A model generated the notes under the pieces. That model saw only the letters and a list, made by a program, of their open reading frames with translations. It did not search any database and was not told the DNA's origin. A program made the position numbers and the translations under genes. This document shows positions 10,160 to 19,172 of a DNA stretch of 52,287 nt, piece by piece. The first letter of the stretch is position 1. Each line of letters starts with the position of its first letter. The stretch is from Candidatus Lambdaproteobacteria bacterium (GTDB lineage: Bacteria > SAR324 > JACQKK01): the NCBI GenBank assembly GCA_016204605.1, contig JACQKK010000105.1, forward strand, positions 1-52,287. Direction: 5' to 3'.

Positions 10160-10996
10160 ATGACAAGCCATTCGAGGTTTGGAAAAGCGTCTGTATACGA
10201 GGCAGCGAATTCTTTGGAACACATGGGACATTCTGATATCAACAACTTGATGCTACGCTACCAGATATCAGAAGATATAGTTCCACGTGGAGTGAGTCCA
10301 AGTATCCGGCACAAGACAAACTTTTTTATCGAGTATGCGTTCAAGCATCCTGAACACGTAACAATAGACGGGCGCAATCTTTGGAATGCCATAGTAGAGG
10401 ACGTCGTATATTCTGCATTTGAAATAGCCCATGTACCGCCGAAATTGCTACACGCGCTAGATCGAGATGGTTATACTATAGCGGAAAAGAGACGAGATGG
10501 GGCTTACTCATTAGAAAGACCACAGATCCTAATCAATCGTAAACTTCCGGACAGTGCTGATCTTCCAAAGATTGATGATGAAGTCCATATCCTACTGAAT
10601 GAACTGGGACTAACGACAGCAAAGGGTCATTTGGATCAAGCAGTTGACAACCATGGACGAGCAAACTGGGCGGCGGCGAACGGTCAGCTTCGGACTTTCA
10701 TGGAGGAGCTATTCGATGCAATCGCAAAACGCATCGATCCCGGGAAAGCGAAAAGCTTGCCAACGAGCGAAAACCGTCGTGACCTCCTAGCAACGCATGG
10801 CTTTCTTCTTGAGCCACTCGGCGAGTGGGGGAGTCAGGGAAAGAATTTTGTGAATGGACTATTCAAACGACTCCACGGCAGCGGGTCCCATCCAGGCTTA
10901 TCTGATGAGGACGACGCGACATTTCGATTGCATATATGTCTTATAACAGCAAGGGTATTCCTCAAGCGAGCAAGAACATTCACAGCGAGTACGTAA
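10160..10996 (+). CDS. Orphan low-G+C protein, possible HEPN/Abi-type defence protein
   Basis: A 278-aa soluble protein with no confident family. Base composition (many A/T third positions) differs sharply from both neighbours, so the gene was probably acquired. The N-terminal 70 residues are helical and resemble small adaptor domains of abortive-infection proteins. The C-terminal third (about 175-275) looks like a long helical bundle ending LHGSGSHPGLSDEDDATFRL then an ITARVFLKRA helix. That layout recalls HEPN or Abi C-terminal domains, but the canonical RxxxxH nuclease motif is not evident. The ATG at 10160 opens the frame shortly after a possible promoter. There is no partner gene on either side: acetoacetyl-CoA synthetase ends about 190 bp before, and a HicB remnant pair follows. 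Function is unproven. Confidence 0.7.
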   Translation: MTSHSRFGKASVYEAANSLEHMGHSDINNLMLRYQISEDIVPRGVSPSIRHKTNFFIEYAFKHPEHVTIDGRNLWNAIVEDVVYSAFEIAHVPPKLLHALDRDGYTIAEKRRDGAYSLERPQILINRKLPDSADLPKIDDEVHILLNELGLTTAKGHLDQAVDNHGRANWAAANGQLRTFMEELFDAIAKRIDPGKAKSLPTSENRRDLLATHGFLLEPLGEWGSQGKNFVNGLFKRLHGSGSHPGLSDEDDATFRLHICLITARVFLKRARTFTAST

Positions 10997-11117
10997 CAGA
11001 TCGTTCTTATGGTGTTTCTGCCGAGATTGGCGAGTCAGTTTAAGCCCCCCCCTCGGCCGAAGCGAAATCCGGCGGCACCCAGATCGTCTACGTCCCCTTG
11101 CTACGGGTAGCGTGAAT

Positions 11118-11468
11118 ATGGCACTCAAACCTGCCGACATGATCCTGCGCTGCTACGCGGAGCGCGTGGACGGGCAGTGGCAAGCGTTCTGCCTCGACCT
11201 GACCCTGGCCGCGCAGGGGGACGACTTCGCCGCGGCGCGCGCCAAGCTGCACGACATGATCGTCGAGTACGTCACCGATGCCGTGGCGGGGCAGGATCGC
11301 GCTTACGCCGGGCCGCTGCTGACGCGCCGGGCGCCGTTCCCGTATTGGGCCAAGTTCTATTGGCTGCTGTTCCTCGACACCTGGGGCGGCTTGGCGGGGG
11401 ACATGAGGCGATTGTTCACCGAAGTGCTGCCACTGGTGCCGCCGGGTGTCCCGATCGGGCATGCCTGA
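11118..11468 (+). CDS. HicB-like antitoxin domain protein
   Basis: A 116-aa protein beginning MALKPADMILRCYAERVDGQ. The N-terminal half (ILRCYAERVDGQWQAFCLDLTLAAQGDDFAAARAKL) is the partial RNase-H-like fold of HicB antitoxins. The C-terminal half (RRAPFPYWAKFYWLLFLDTW) matches a longer HicB subgroup in which this tail follows the domain. HicB proteins neutralise the HicA mRNA interferase and repress their own operon. A GTG at 11112 and an internal ATG at 11139 are alternative starts. The stop overlaps the ATG of a HicA fragment (11468), the coupling expected of a two-gene operon. The toxin is truncated, so this is probably an orphan antitoxin. Confidence 0.7.
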   Translation: MALKPADMILRCYAERVDGQWQAFCLDLTLAAQGDDFAAARAKLHDMIVEYVTDAVAGQDRAYAGPLLTRRAPFPYWAKFYWLLFLDTWGGLAGDMRRLFTEVLPLVPPGVPIGHA

Positions 11469-11549
11469 TGTCCGGCCAGTATCGGCCCCTGAGTTATGCG
11501 GATGTGGTGCGCGTGCTCAAGCGCCTGAGGTTCGAGCCGCAACCCGGGC
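11468..11549 (+). pseudogene. Truncated HicA toxin remnant
   Basis: The ATG at 11468 overlaps the hicB-like stop. It opens a reading frame whose first 27 residues include RPLSYADVVRVLKRLRFEP, the start of a HicA double-stranded-RNA-binding-like toxin. The expected GTSHEQW-type segment with the catalytic histidine never appears. From about 11549 the frame runs into the antisense of the neighbouring vWA gene, whose stop codon is at 11550-11552. The simplest reading is a deletion that joined the 5' end of hicA to the 3' end of the vWA gene. Family assignment rests on a short match but is supported by position. Confidence 0.6.
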
Positions 11550-12494
11550 TCAGGACTGGGGCGGGCGGTAGAAGCTTTCGAGGATCGTGCGGAGCTGGGC
11601 CTCGTCGTCGGCCGTGGCGCAGCCTGAGCGGCGGGTGGCGAGGAGGCACAACTGCTCGAACCAGCGTTCCTCGCGGCCGATCTTGAAGCCGATGGCGTTG
11701 ACGGTGACGAGCGGATGGCGCCGCTTCGCCTCCTGCACCGATTGGAAGTTCTCGCGGGTCTTGCCGCTGTCCTCGCCGTCGGAGACGATCACGATCACCG
11801 GGAAGCGCTGTCCCGAGCGGTAGAGCGCCTCCCGCGCGGGATCGCCGAACTGCCCCAGCACCTTGACCAGCGACTGGTAGAGGTTGGTGCCGCCGCCCGT
11901 GGCGATGTTGCGCAGGCTGGCGAGCAGCCGCTGGCGCCGGCCCGGCTCGCTGAGCGCGATGAATTGGTCGCCCGCGGCGCCGCTGACGGCCAGCGGGTGC
12001 AGCCGCGTGTCGAAGTTCCACACCTGCACCCGCGCCTCGGCGGGCATCCCGGCGATCACCGTGCGCAGGGCGAGCTTGGCCTCGTCCAGTTGGGTGCGCT
12101 CGTTCCCCGGTACCCGGTTCAGCATCGAATCGGAGGTGTCCAGCAGGATCACCACCTCCGGGTAGCGCGGCGGAGGCGCGGGGGACGGTGCGGGCGGCGG
12201 TGGGGCCTGCACCGCGGCGGGCGGCGGCACGGTCACCCGCGGCGGCTCCGGGGCACGGGGCGGCTCGGGCGGTCGCGGCGGGGGCACCACGGGCGCCTGC
12301 GGCTCGGGCCGCACGAACTCCGTGCCCTGGGTTGAGACGGGTGCATCGTCCACGAGCTGCGCCCGGGCGGTGCCCGCCGTCGCGAGCGCCAGCGCGACCG
12401 CCAGCACGAGCCTCAGCCCCGCGCCGGCCGACGCGCGCACCGCCGCCCGCACCGCCGCCCCGCACCACGATCCGGGCCTTTCCGGTCTGCGCAT
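11550..12494 (-). CDS. Exported von Willebrand factor A domain protein
   Basis: A 314-aa protein. A basic N terminus is followed by a hydrophobic signal segment (about 27-46, ending TARAQ). A proline-rich linker (about 62-110) comes next, then a vWA domain to the C terminus. The metal-ion-dependent adhesion site DTSDSM is at 119-124, with further MIDAS-type positions in the TGGGTNL and VSDGEDSG segments. It is likely periplasmic or surface-exposed and binds a protein partner through a divalent metal. The C-terminal cysteine pair (QLC and SGC) may form a disulphide. It lies 147 bp behind the glycosyltransferase gene on the same strand and may belong to that transcript. The ligand is unknown. 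The 3' end abuts the hicA remnant. Confidence 0.82.
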   Translation of the reverse strand: MRRPERPGSWCGAAVRAAVRASAGAGLRLVLAVALALATAGTARAQLVDDAPVSTQGTEFVRPEPQAPVVPPPRPPEPPRAPEPPRVTVPPPAAVQAPPPPAPSPAPPPRYPEVVILLDTSDSMLNRVPGNERTQLDEAKLALRTVIAGMPAEARVQVWNFDTRLHPLAVSGAAGDQFIALSEPGRRQRLLASLRNIATGGGTNLYQSLVKVLGQFGDPAREALYRSGQRFPVIVIVSDGEDSGKTRENFQSVQEAKRRHPLVTVNAIGFKIGREERWFEQLCLLATRRSGCATADDEAQLRTILESFYRPPQS

Positions 12495-12641
12495 ATCCGT
12501 TCCCCTCGCTGTGCCGCCCGCGTTCCCGCACGGTGCGCCGGGCAGCCTGCGATCCCTCCCTGCCGCCCCTGCCGGGCCTCCCCAGCCTGCGCCCGCGGGG
12601 TGGCGGCCGTCAAGCGGGGCGGAGCCGGCCGCACGCCGCCC

Positions 12642-13796
12642 TCACGTTCCCCACAGCCCCTGGGGTCGCGCCAGGGCCTGCTCGAACAGCTCGAGGTGGG
12701 CGGCCAGGAAGCGCCCGGGCGAGAAGCGATGCTCCGCGACCTCCCGCGCGCCCTGGCCCAGTCGCGCGCGCGCCGCGTCATCGGCGAGGAGGGGTTCCAG
12801 CGCGGCGGCCAGGGCGGCGGGGGTGGCCGCATCGGCCAGGGCGCCGCTCCGGCCCGGCTCGATCACCTCGGGCAGGGCGCCGGTCGGGCAGGCCACCACG
12901 GGGGTGGCCACCGAGAAGAACTCGACCGTGACCCGGCAGTTGATCTCGGAGGCGATGGAGGGCACCACGCCCAGGTCGACCCACCCCATCAGCCGCCGGA
13001 TGTCCTCGCGAAAGCCGAGCCAGCGCACGTGCCGTTCCAGCCCCAGGGCGCGCGCCTGCGCCTGGAGCGGGGGCAGCGCCCGCTCCTCGCCGGGGTACGA
13101 CTTGGCATAGACCAGCAGCAGCAGCGCCGGGTGGCGCGGCACCAGCCGGGCCAGGGCTTCCAGCAGCAGGGCGTGGCCCTTTTCCGGCGCGATGCGCCCG
13201 ACCACGGCCAGCAGGATGCGCTCTTCCGTCTCCCCCAGCTCGACCAGCAGGCGGCGCCGGCCGTCGGTGCGCCCGTCCGACGCGGGTGGCGGGGTCGCGA
13301 CCGGATAGTAGATGGTGCGCAGCCGCTCGGGCGCCACCCCCAGCCGCAGCTCCAGCTCGCGCCGGGCCACCTCGGCCGCGGCGACCACGCCATCGCACCA
13401 GGCGCCGTAGAGCTTGCGGTTGAGCCAGTGGCCGCGCACGGGCCGCGCGTTGCCCCGCGTGCGGATCACGCGCAGGCCGGGGCGCGCCCGCGCCGCCAGC
13501 AGGTGCCAGGGGAGCTCCGCCGCGCGGAACACGTCCACGATCTCGATCCGCTCGCGCGCCTGGAGCGCCGCCAGCCGGCCGAGCGCCGCCGCGCGGCGCC
13601 AGGGCTCAGGGGCGTGGAGCGGGATGGCCGTCTCGACGCGCAGGCCCCGTCCGGCGAGCTGGGCGGCGTTGCGCGTGCCGGGCGGCGCGAGCAGGATCAC
13701 GCGATGGCCCGCGGCCTGGAGCGTCTCGCCCAGCACGGCCGCGTAGGCGGCCTCGGCGTTCCACCAGTGGGTGCAGGAGCTGAGCAGGAGGTTCAC
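12642..13796 (-). CDS. Glycosyltransferase family 4 (GT-B fold)
   Basis: A 384-aa cytoplasmic or membrane-associated glycosyltransferase. The N-terminal Rossmann half begins MNLLLSSCTHWWNAEAAY and has no signal peptide. The C-terminal half has the GT4 donor-binding pattern: GRIAPEKGHALLLEAL near 200-215 and the EX7E motif (E284 and E292) in the segment before FFSVATPVVACPTGALPEVI. Such enzymes transfer a sugar from a nucleotide-sugar donor. Neither donor nor acceptor can be read from sequence. Its ATG overlaps the stop of the 1327-aa gene (13793-13796), so the two are translationally coupled and probably act together. No polysaccharide cluster surrounds it, which makes the pairing unusual. 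Confidence 0.85.
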   Translation of the reverse strand: MNLLLSSCTHWWNAEAAYAAVLGETLQAAGHRVILLAPPGTRNAAQLAGRGLRVETAIPLHAPEPWRRAAALGRLAALQARERIEIVDVFRAAELPWHLLAARARPGLRVIRTRGNARPVRGHWLNRKLYGAWCDGVVAAAEVARRELELRLGVAPERLRTIYYPVATPPPASDGRTDGRRRLLVELGETEERILLAVVGRIAPEKGHALLLEALARLVPRHPALLLLVYAKSYPGEERALPPLQAQARALGLERHVRWLGFREDIRRLMGWVDLGVVPSIASEINCRVTVEFFSVATPVVACPTGALPEVIEPGRSGALADAATPAALAAALEPLLADDAARARLGQGAREVAEHRFSPGRFLAAHLELFEQALARPQGLWGT

Positions 13797-16700
13797 TCGC
13801 GCAGGCTTTCCGTTTCGGCGGGGCGCTTGACCTCGCCCATGTCGATGGACGAGCCCAGGGTCTCCTGGAGCAGCCGGGTCGCCATCACCAGCGGGTTGTC
13901 CACCAGCCGCACCCCATCCACGCCGATGATGACGTTGTGCTTGACGGCGCGGAAGTACTGGTCCCGCAGCGCATCGCTCTCCTGGATGGTGCGGTTGTCG
14001 AAGCTGCTCAGGTAGATCATCACCAGTTGCGGCAGCCCGCCGAAGATGGCGTCCTTGGCCAGGATCGTCTCGATGGCGCGGGGCAGCGAGAGCGTCGCCG
14101 GCAGCACCAGGTAGGTCACCCGCCGCTCCGGGGCCAGCTCGCGCTGGCGCCCGCAGTAGCGCAGGATCTCTTCCGGCGTGGCCGGCTGGAGCTTCTCCAG
14201 CGTCACCTGCTTCTCGTCGATGCCCTTGGTCACGAGGTTCTGCTGCAGGGCGCGCTGGAAGAGATAGAGCGCCCGCGGCACGTTGGTGGTCTTAGCGAAC
14301 AGGGGCTCCGCGGTATCGAGCCCGTGGTGCACCCCCCGCGTGAACTGCACCGCGTGGAAGCGCCGGAAGATCGCGCGCTCCATGAACTCGCGCTGCAGCT
14401 CGCCGAACGAGAGCCGGCCCAGATCGCCCACGAAGGCGCGCGCCCGCTGGAAGTGCTCGATGCGCTTGTGCACCTCGGGGATGAAGTACTGCTCGCACAG
14501 CGTGCGGTAGGCCGGAATCATGCGCCGGGCGATCACGTCGCGCAGGTGCGGCTCCTCCTGGCGCAACTGCGCCACGCGCTGGGCGATGCGCCCCAGCGAG
14601 AGCTGGTGCAGCATCTTCTCCTTCACCGCCCGCCGGAAGTTGCCGTAGACCCGCTGCAACTGCCCGTAGCGCCCGAGGTGCTCGTGGATCACCAGGAGCT
14701 GGCCATCGGTGGCGCTGGAATCGAGCAATTGGCGCTCCAGCGCGGCGATGGTGGCCTGGGTCTCGCGAAGCTGCCGGTCCAGCTCGGCGGGGTCGTCGGT
14801 CTCCGGCAGCGCGGGCGGCGCGAACGGGGGCACCTCGATCGGTTTCGTCATCATCTTCTGGAGCGATCCCAGCTTGAGATGCTGCCGCACCAACGCCAGC
14901 TCGTTGCCGTTCCGGTAGAGCGCCAGGCTGTTCTCGCGCTTGCGCCGGTAGTGCCCTTCGAAGGCGTCGTGGCGGGCCACCAGCTCCGCCGTCTGGGCCG
15001 CGATGGCAGCGATGGCGGCCTGGGTCTGCTGCAGGCGCTGCTCGACCATCTGGAGCAGCTCCGCCGGGCCCGCCTCCGCCCCTTCGGGCTTGAGCGGGCG
15101 CGCCAGCGTCGCGGAGAGGTCGTGGATCATCTGGCGCACGCGACCGCCCTGCTCCTGCATGCCGGCGATGCGGCTGTTGAGGCGGAAATCGAGCTCCTGT
15201 TTCTCCTCGACGGCGGCGTGGCGCTGCTTGTCGAGCTGCAGCTCCATGGCGCGCGATTCCGCCTCGCCGAGCTGGCGCAGCACGTTCAGGCGCTCGACCA
15301 GCGCGGGCAGCGCCTCGGCGTACTCGCGCCGCCAGGCCTCGACGTGCTGGGCGTGCAGGCAGGCGAACAGCGTCTTCTGCAGCCCGTTGAAGCCTGTCAG
15401 GTAGGCGTCGAGCGCCGCGACCTTCCCGGCCAGGGTGCGCCCCGCCTCCGCGATGCTGCGGGTGGCGACGTCGCGCAGGTCCCTGAGGGCGGTCACGGCC
15501 AGCTTGACCAGCGCGCCGTCGAGCTGGCGGATGTAGTCTTCGCCGCCGAGCAGATCCGCGCCGCCGAGCCCCGCGGCATCGACCAGCGCGGTGACCTCTT
15601 TCAGCGCGTCGAAGTAGCGGCGTTCGAGCTCTTCGAGCCGGCGGGCCTCCTGGGTGCCGTCGCGGGAGAACGCCTGCAGGTCGGCCCGGTGCTGCTCGGA
15701 AAGCTGGCGCGTGAGCTTCTCGTAGCCCGGGGAGGCTTCCGGCCGCTCGGCCTTGGCGAAGCCGATCAGCTCCGCCAGCTCCTTCTCGCCCTCCGCGATG
15801 CGCTCGCCGAAGTAGCGGTCGCCGAACTCGCCGCGATCGGTATCCGCGCCCTCCTGGCTGTACTGGTAGTTGAGCAGGGCCATCTGCTCCTCGAGGAACA
15901 CGCTGAAGGCGAACTCCTCCGCCTGAAACACGGCCTTGCTCTCGGGGTTCTTCAGCACCTCGCTCCAGGCGAAGCCGGGCAGGAAATACATCTGGTCGTT
16001 GCGCGCCGTCTCCTCGCGCGTGCCGAAGAACACGAAATCCGGGAACGCCCCCGGCTGGAAGAAGTGGCCGTAGCGCCCGCCCAGCAGGTTGGCGAGCTGC
16101 TTGGCGCGCAGCGCCAGTTGCTGGTACTGCTCCATCTGCTCGAAGTAGCGGTGCTGGACGGGCTCGTCCGGCTTGATGCGCCGGAACTCCCCCTCCGAGA
16201 AGCGCTGGAACACCCGCAGCTCCGCATAGACGGAGGCGAGCATGTCGGGCTGGAGGGCCTCGAAGGCGGGCGGCTCGATCTGGGTCCACTCGCGGATCAC
16301 CGGCATGCGGTGCAGCACCAGCTCCAGCCCCACCGCCTGCCCCTCGCCGGAGAACAGCGCCTTGAGATCGCGCAGCAGCTCCGCATAGCGCTCGCGCAGG
16401 CGTCGGGGCATCTCCCCGTACCGGTGCAGCTCCTCGAAGGAGTCGCACAGGTAATAGAGCGTCGCGGCGGGAATGTACTCGCCGAGCCCGAGCGGCTGCA
16501 GCAGCTTGAGCGTCTGCGCCGCCAGCGGCCCCAGGCACGCCAGCTTGAGCTGCGAGGCGTACTCGGTGAGCTTCGCCTGGCGGTTGACGCTCTCCTCGAA
16601 CACCTCCCGCAGGAACTTGAGGCGGATGCCGGCCCGCACGTCGCCGAAGCGCGGGCGACCCTCTTCGGTGACGATCACCGGATCGAACACGACCCCGCGG

Positions 16701-17776
16701 CCGCTCGCCGCGAGCTCCGCCACGGGCAGCTCGGCCTTGCCCTGGGCCGGCCAGAGCACGTGCAGCCCGCGCAGCTCGTAGAGGGGAATGAACGTGGCCG
16801 TGGGTTTCCACAGGAATGAGACGTGGCCGTCGAAGCAGTTCACCCGCAGCGCGCGCACGTTGCCGAGCAGGATCTCCTCCTCCTCCCGGCCCGGCAACTG
16901 GCGGTAGATCGCGTCGAGCTTGGCCCAGGGGAGCGCCCGCGTCTCGAGTCCCATCGCGGCGAAGTTCTGGGCGTGCACCTTCTCGCCGAACATGCGCACC
17001 GCGCGGAACGTTTCGCCGCGATTCGCCGCGAAGCGCAGGCCTCGGATGGCCGAAGTGGGCAGATCGAGCACGATCAGCCGCTCGCGCAGCTTGCCCGTCA
17101 CGTCGAGCTCGTCGATGTTGCCCACGCCGTAGAGCCGGTACAGCCGCTTCAGCCCCTCCAGCGTGAAGGTCTCCTCCTGGTCGCCCACCTTGAGTCGCAG
17201 GTGCGAAAAGAACGGCACGGGCAAGGTGGGGTAGCGCGGCAGGTGGGCGATCAGCCCGCCCAGGTCGGCCGGCGTGCGCAGCGCCAACCGCTCGGGGTGG
17301 TGGTCGAACCGCAGCAGGCACACCGCGCCGGTCCGCCCGATCAGCTCCTCGATCAGGGCGAAGATGCGCACCATGTCGCCATGCAGCATCAGGCGACAGC
17401 GCGGATTGCGTTGCACCAGCTCCGGCAGCAACTGCAGGAATCCGCCCAGCGTCGGAAAATCCGAGTGCAGCTCGATCACGATCTGGTACAGCCGCTCCTG
17501 GGGATTCTCCTGCACCTGCTCGAGCAGGAGCTGGCCGTTCAGGGGCGTGGAGCCCGAGTAGACCGGCACGAGCATCCGCCGGAGCGGCTTGCGCAGCTCG
17601 TCCGGGATGTGGTGGATCGTGTAGCCCTGGTTGGGGTTGACCACGACCACCTTGCCCGCCGCCGACGGGGAGAGCGGCGGCACCTTGCCGCGGCGCGCCA
17701 GCGCCTCCGCCCGCTCGGCAGCCCGGCGCCCCAGCTCGGCGCTCAGCGGAATCAGGTCGTAGTCGATTTCCAGCAT
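13793..17776 (-). CDS. Very large protein of unknown family, 1327 aa, coiled-coil rich
   Basis: No known family is recognised. The protein lacks a signal peptide or clear membrane segment, so it is probably cytoplasmic. Roughly residues 1-400 look like mixed alpha/beta folds, with hydrophobic strands such as VVVVNPNQGYTIHH near 43 and LYQIVIELHSDFPTLGGFLQ near 96. The middle and C-terminal parts (about 400-1150) are long charged helices with heptad-like leucine and glutamate patterns, for example around ELDRQLRETQATIAALERQL. The last 180 residues return to alpha/beta character (RRVTYLVLPATLSLPRAIET). Length and pattern suggest a scaffold or large assembly component. The start at 17776 lies 82 bp after proA. 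The stop overlaps the glycosyltransferase start, which implies a joint role. Codon use is native, so recent transfer is not indicated. Confidence 0.85.
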   Translation of the reverse strand: MLEIDYDLIPLSAELGRRAAERAEALARRGKVPPLSPSAAGKVVVVNPNQGYTIHHIPDELRKPLRRMLVPVYSGSTPLNGQLLLEQVQENPQERLYQIVIELHSDFPTLGGFLQLLPELVQRNPRCRLMLHGDMVRIFALIEELIGRTGAVCLLRFDHHPERLALRTPADLGGLIAHLPRYPTLPVPFFSHLRLKVGDQEETFTLEGLKRLYRLYGVGNIDELDVTGKLRERLIVLDLPTSAIRGLRFAANRGETFRAVRMFGEKVHAQNFAAMGLETRALPWAKLDAIYRQLPGREEEEILLGNVRALRVNCFDGHVSFLWKPTATFIPLYELRGLHVLWPAQGKAELPVAELAASGRGVVFDPVIVTEEGRPRFGDVRAGIRLKFLREVFEESVNRQAKLTEYASQLKLACLGPLAAQTLKLLQPLGLGEYIPAATLYYLCDSFEELHRYGEMPRRLRERYAELLRDLKALFSGEGQAVGLELVLHRMPVIREWTQIEPPAFEALQPDMLASVYAELRVFQRFSEGEFRRIKPDEPVQHRYFEQMEQYQQLALRAKQLANLLGGRYGHFFQPGAFPDFVFFGTREETARNDQMYFLPGFAWSEVLKNPESKAVFQAEEFAFSVFLEEQMALLNYQYSQEGADTDRGEFGDRYFGERIAEGEKELAELIGFAKAERPEASPGYEKLTRQLSEQHRADLQAFSRDGTQEARRLEELERRYFDALKEVTALVDAAGLGGADLLGGEDYIRQLDGALVKLAVTALRDLRDVATRSIAEAGRTLAGKVAALDAYLTGFNGLQKTLFACLHAQHVEAWRREYAEALPALVERLNVLRQLGEAESRAMELQLDKQRHAAVEEKQELDFRLNSRIAGMQEQGGRVRQMIHDLSATLARPLKPEGAEAGPAELLQMVEQRLQQTQAAIAAIAAQTAELVARHDAFEGHYRRKRENSLALYRNGNELALVRQHLKLGSLQKMMTKPIEVPPFAPPALPETDDPAELDRQLRETQATIAALERQLLDSSATDGQLLVIHEHLGRYGQLQRVYGNFRRAVKEKMLHQLSLGRIAQRVAQLRQEEPHLRDVIARRMIPAYRTLCEQYFIPEVHKRIEHFQRARAFVGDLGRLSFGELQREFMERAIFRRFHAVQFTRGVHHGLDTAEPLFAKTTNVPRALYLFQRALQQNLVTKGIDEKQVTLEKLQPATPEEILRYCGRQRELAPERRVTYLVLPATLSLPRAIETILAKDAIFGGLPQLVMIYLSSFDNRTIQESDALRDQYFRAVKHNVIIGVDGVRLVDNPLVMATRLLQETLGSSIDMGEVKRPAETESLRE

Positions 17777-17858
17777 CGAGACAGCCTGTGGCGGGGGGAT
17801 GCCCCTGCGCGGACGCCGCGGGGTGGACCCCTGCGGGAACCGGCTGCGGGCGCGTCGC

Positions 17859-19172
17859 TCACGGTCGCAGTTGGCCGCTGCCCGCCACGAGCCACTTGGT
17901 GGTGGTCAGCCCTTCCAGCGCGAACGGGCCGCGCACGTGCAGCTTCTGGGTGCTGATGCCGATCTCCGCGCCCAGCCCGAACTGGTTGCCGTCGGTGAAC
18001 TGCGTGGAGGCGTTATGCATCACGCAGGCCGCGTCCACCTCGGCCAGGAAGCGGGCCGCGGCAGCGCCATCGGCGGTGAAGATCGCCTCGGTGTGCTTGA
18101 GCGAGTGGCGTCGGATGTGGCCGAGCGCCTCATCGAGCGAGTCCACCACCTTGACCGCCAGGATGTAGTCCAGGTACTCCGTGTCGTAGTCGCGCTCCGG
18201 CTCCACGGGCCGCACGCGCCCGGCGGGCAGGTGCCGGGCGAACACGGGCAGCGCCCGCCCGTCGGCGCGCACCTCGACCGGCGGGTCGTGGGCGGCGAGC
18301 GCGCGCGCCAGGGGCTCGCCCACGGCCTCGAGCGCGGCCCGGTGCACGAGCAGCGTGTCGAGCGCGTTGCAGATGCTGACCCGGCGGCACTTGGAGTTGA
18401 CGATCAGCGCCACGGCCTGCCCGGCATCCACCTCCGCATCGACGTAGGCGTGCACCACCGAGGCGCCCGTCTCGATCACGGGCACGGTCGCCTGCTGCTG
18501 GGCGAAGCGGATCAGCTCGGCCCCGCCGCGCGGCACGATCACGTCGATCAGCCCGCGCATCCGCAGGAACGCACCCGTCACCGCCCGGTCGGCCGAGTCG
18601 AGCAGTTGGATCGCCGCGGGCGGCACCCGCGTGCGCTCGACTCCCCGGCGCATCGCCGCGACCAGCGCGCGGCTGGTGGCGAGGGCGTCGGAGCCGCCCT
18701 TGAGCACGACCGCGTTGCCGCTCTTGAGGCACAGCGTGGCGGCGTCCACGGTCACGTTGGGCCGCGCCTCGTAGATGATCCCCACCACACCGAAGGGGCA
18801 GCGCACGCGGCGGATGTCGAGCCCGTTCGGCCGGGTGCGGCGCTCCAGCACCTGCCCCACCGGGTCTTCGAGCGCCGCCACCTCGCCGATGGCGCGGCAC
18901 ATCTCCGCGAGGCGCGCCGGGTTCAGCAGCAGCCGGTCCAGCTTGCTGCCCAGCTCCGCGCCCCGTCCAGCGCGCTGCCCCGCCTCCATGTCCTCGGCGT
19001 TGGCGGCCAGGATCGCCTCCTGCGAGCGCAGCAGCTCCTCGCGCAGCGCTCCGAGCGCGGCGTCCTTCTCGGCGCGGGAAAGCAACGCCAGCGTGCGACC
19101 GGCCTCCTGGGCGGCGCGGGCCTTCTCCTCGGCGAAGCGCACGGGATCGCTCGGCGCGGCATCGCTGCGCAT
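17859..19172 (-). CDS. proA: Glutamate-5-semialdehyde (gamma-glutamyl phosphate) reductase
   Basis: A 437-aa aldehyde-dehydrogenase-fold enzyme that reduces gamma-glutamyl phosphate with NADPH to glutamate-5-semialdehyde, the second step of proline synthesis. ProA features are CPFGVVGIIYEARPNVTVDA, LKSGNAVVLKGGSDA, the catalytic cysteine C268 in KCRRVSICNALDT, and the C-terminal NASTQFTDGNQFGLGAEIGI. The start at 19172 gives a length close to the family norm (about 420). The frame stays open upstream to 19379 through a proline-rich stretch with a 30-bp tandem repeat. Starts at 19253 and 19289 are therefore possible, and an N-terminal extension cannot be excluded. proB, the usual partner kinase, is not in the window. 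It sits between chaC and the 1327-aa gene on the same strand. Confidence 0.92.
   Translation of the reverse strand: MRSDAAPSDPVRFAEEKARAAQEAGRTLALLSRAEKDAALGALREELLRSQEAILAANAEDMEAGQRAGRGAELGSKLDRLLLNPARLAEMCRAIGEVAALEDPVGQVLERRTRPNGLDIRRVRCPFGVVGIIYEARPNVTVDAATLCLKSGNAVVLKGGSDALATSRALVAAMRRGVERTRVPPAAIQLLDSADRAVTGAFLRMRGLIDVIVPRGGAELIRFAQQQATVPVIETGASVVHAYVDAEVDAGQAVALIVNSKCRRVSICNALDTLLVHRAALEAVGEPLARALAAHDPPVEVRADGRALPVFARHLPAGRVRPVEPERDYDTEYLDYILAVKVVDSLDEALGHIRRHSLKHTEAIFTADGAAAARFLAEVDAACVMHNASTQFTDGNQFGLGAEIGISTQKLHVRGPFALEGLTTTKWLVAGSGQLRP

Noticed and set aside
13937..16819. Plus-strand open frame of 960 codons opposite the 1327-aa gene
   Set aside because: The minus-strand frame is longer, ends in an overlap with the glycosyltransferase and has normal amino-acid use. 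The plus-strand frame has the low-complexity profile of antisense.
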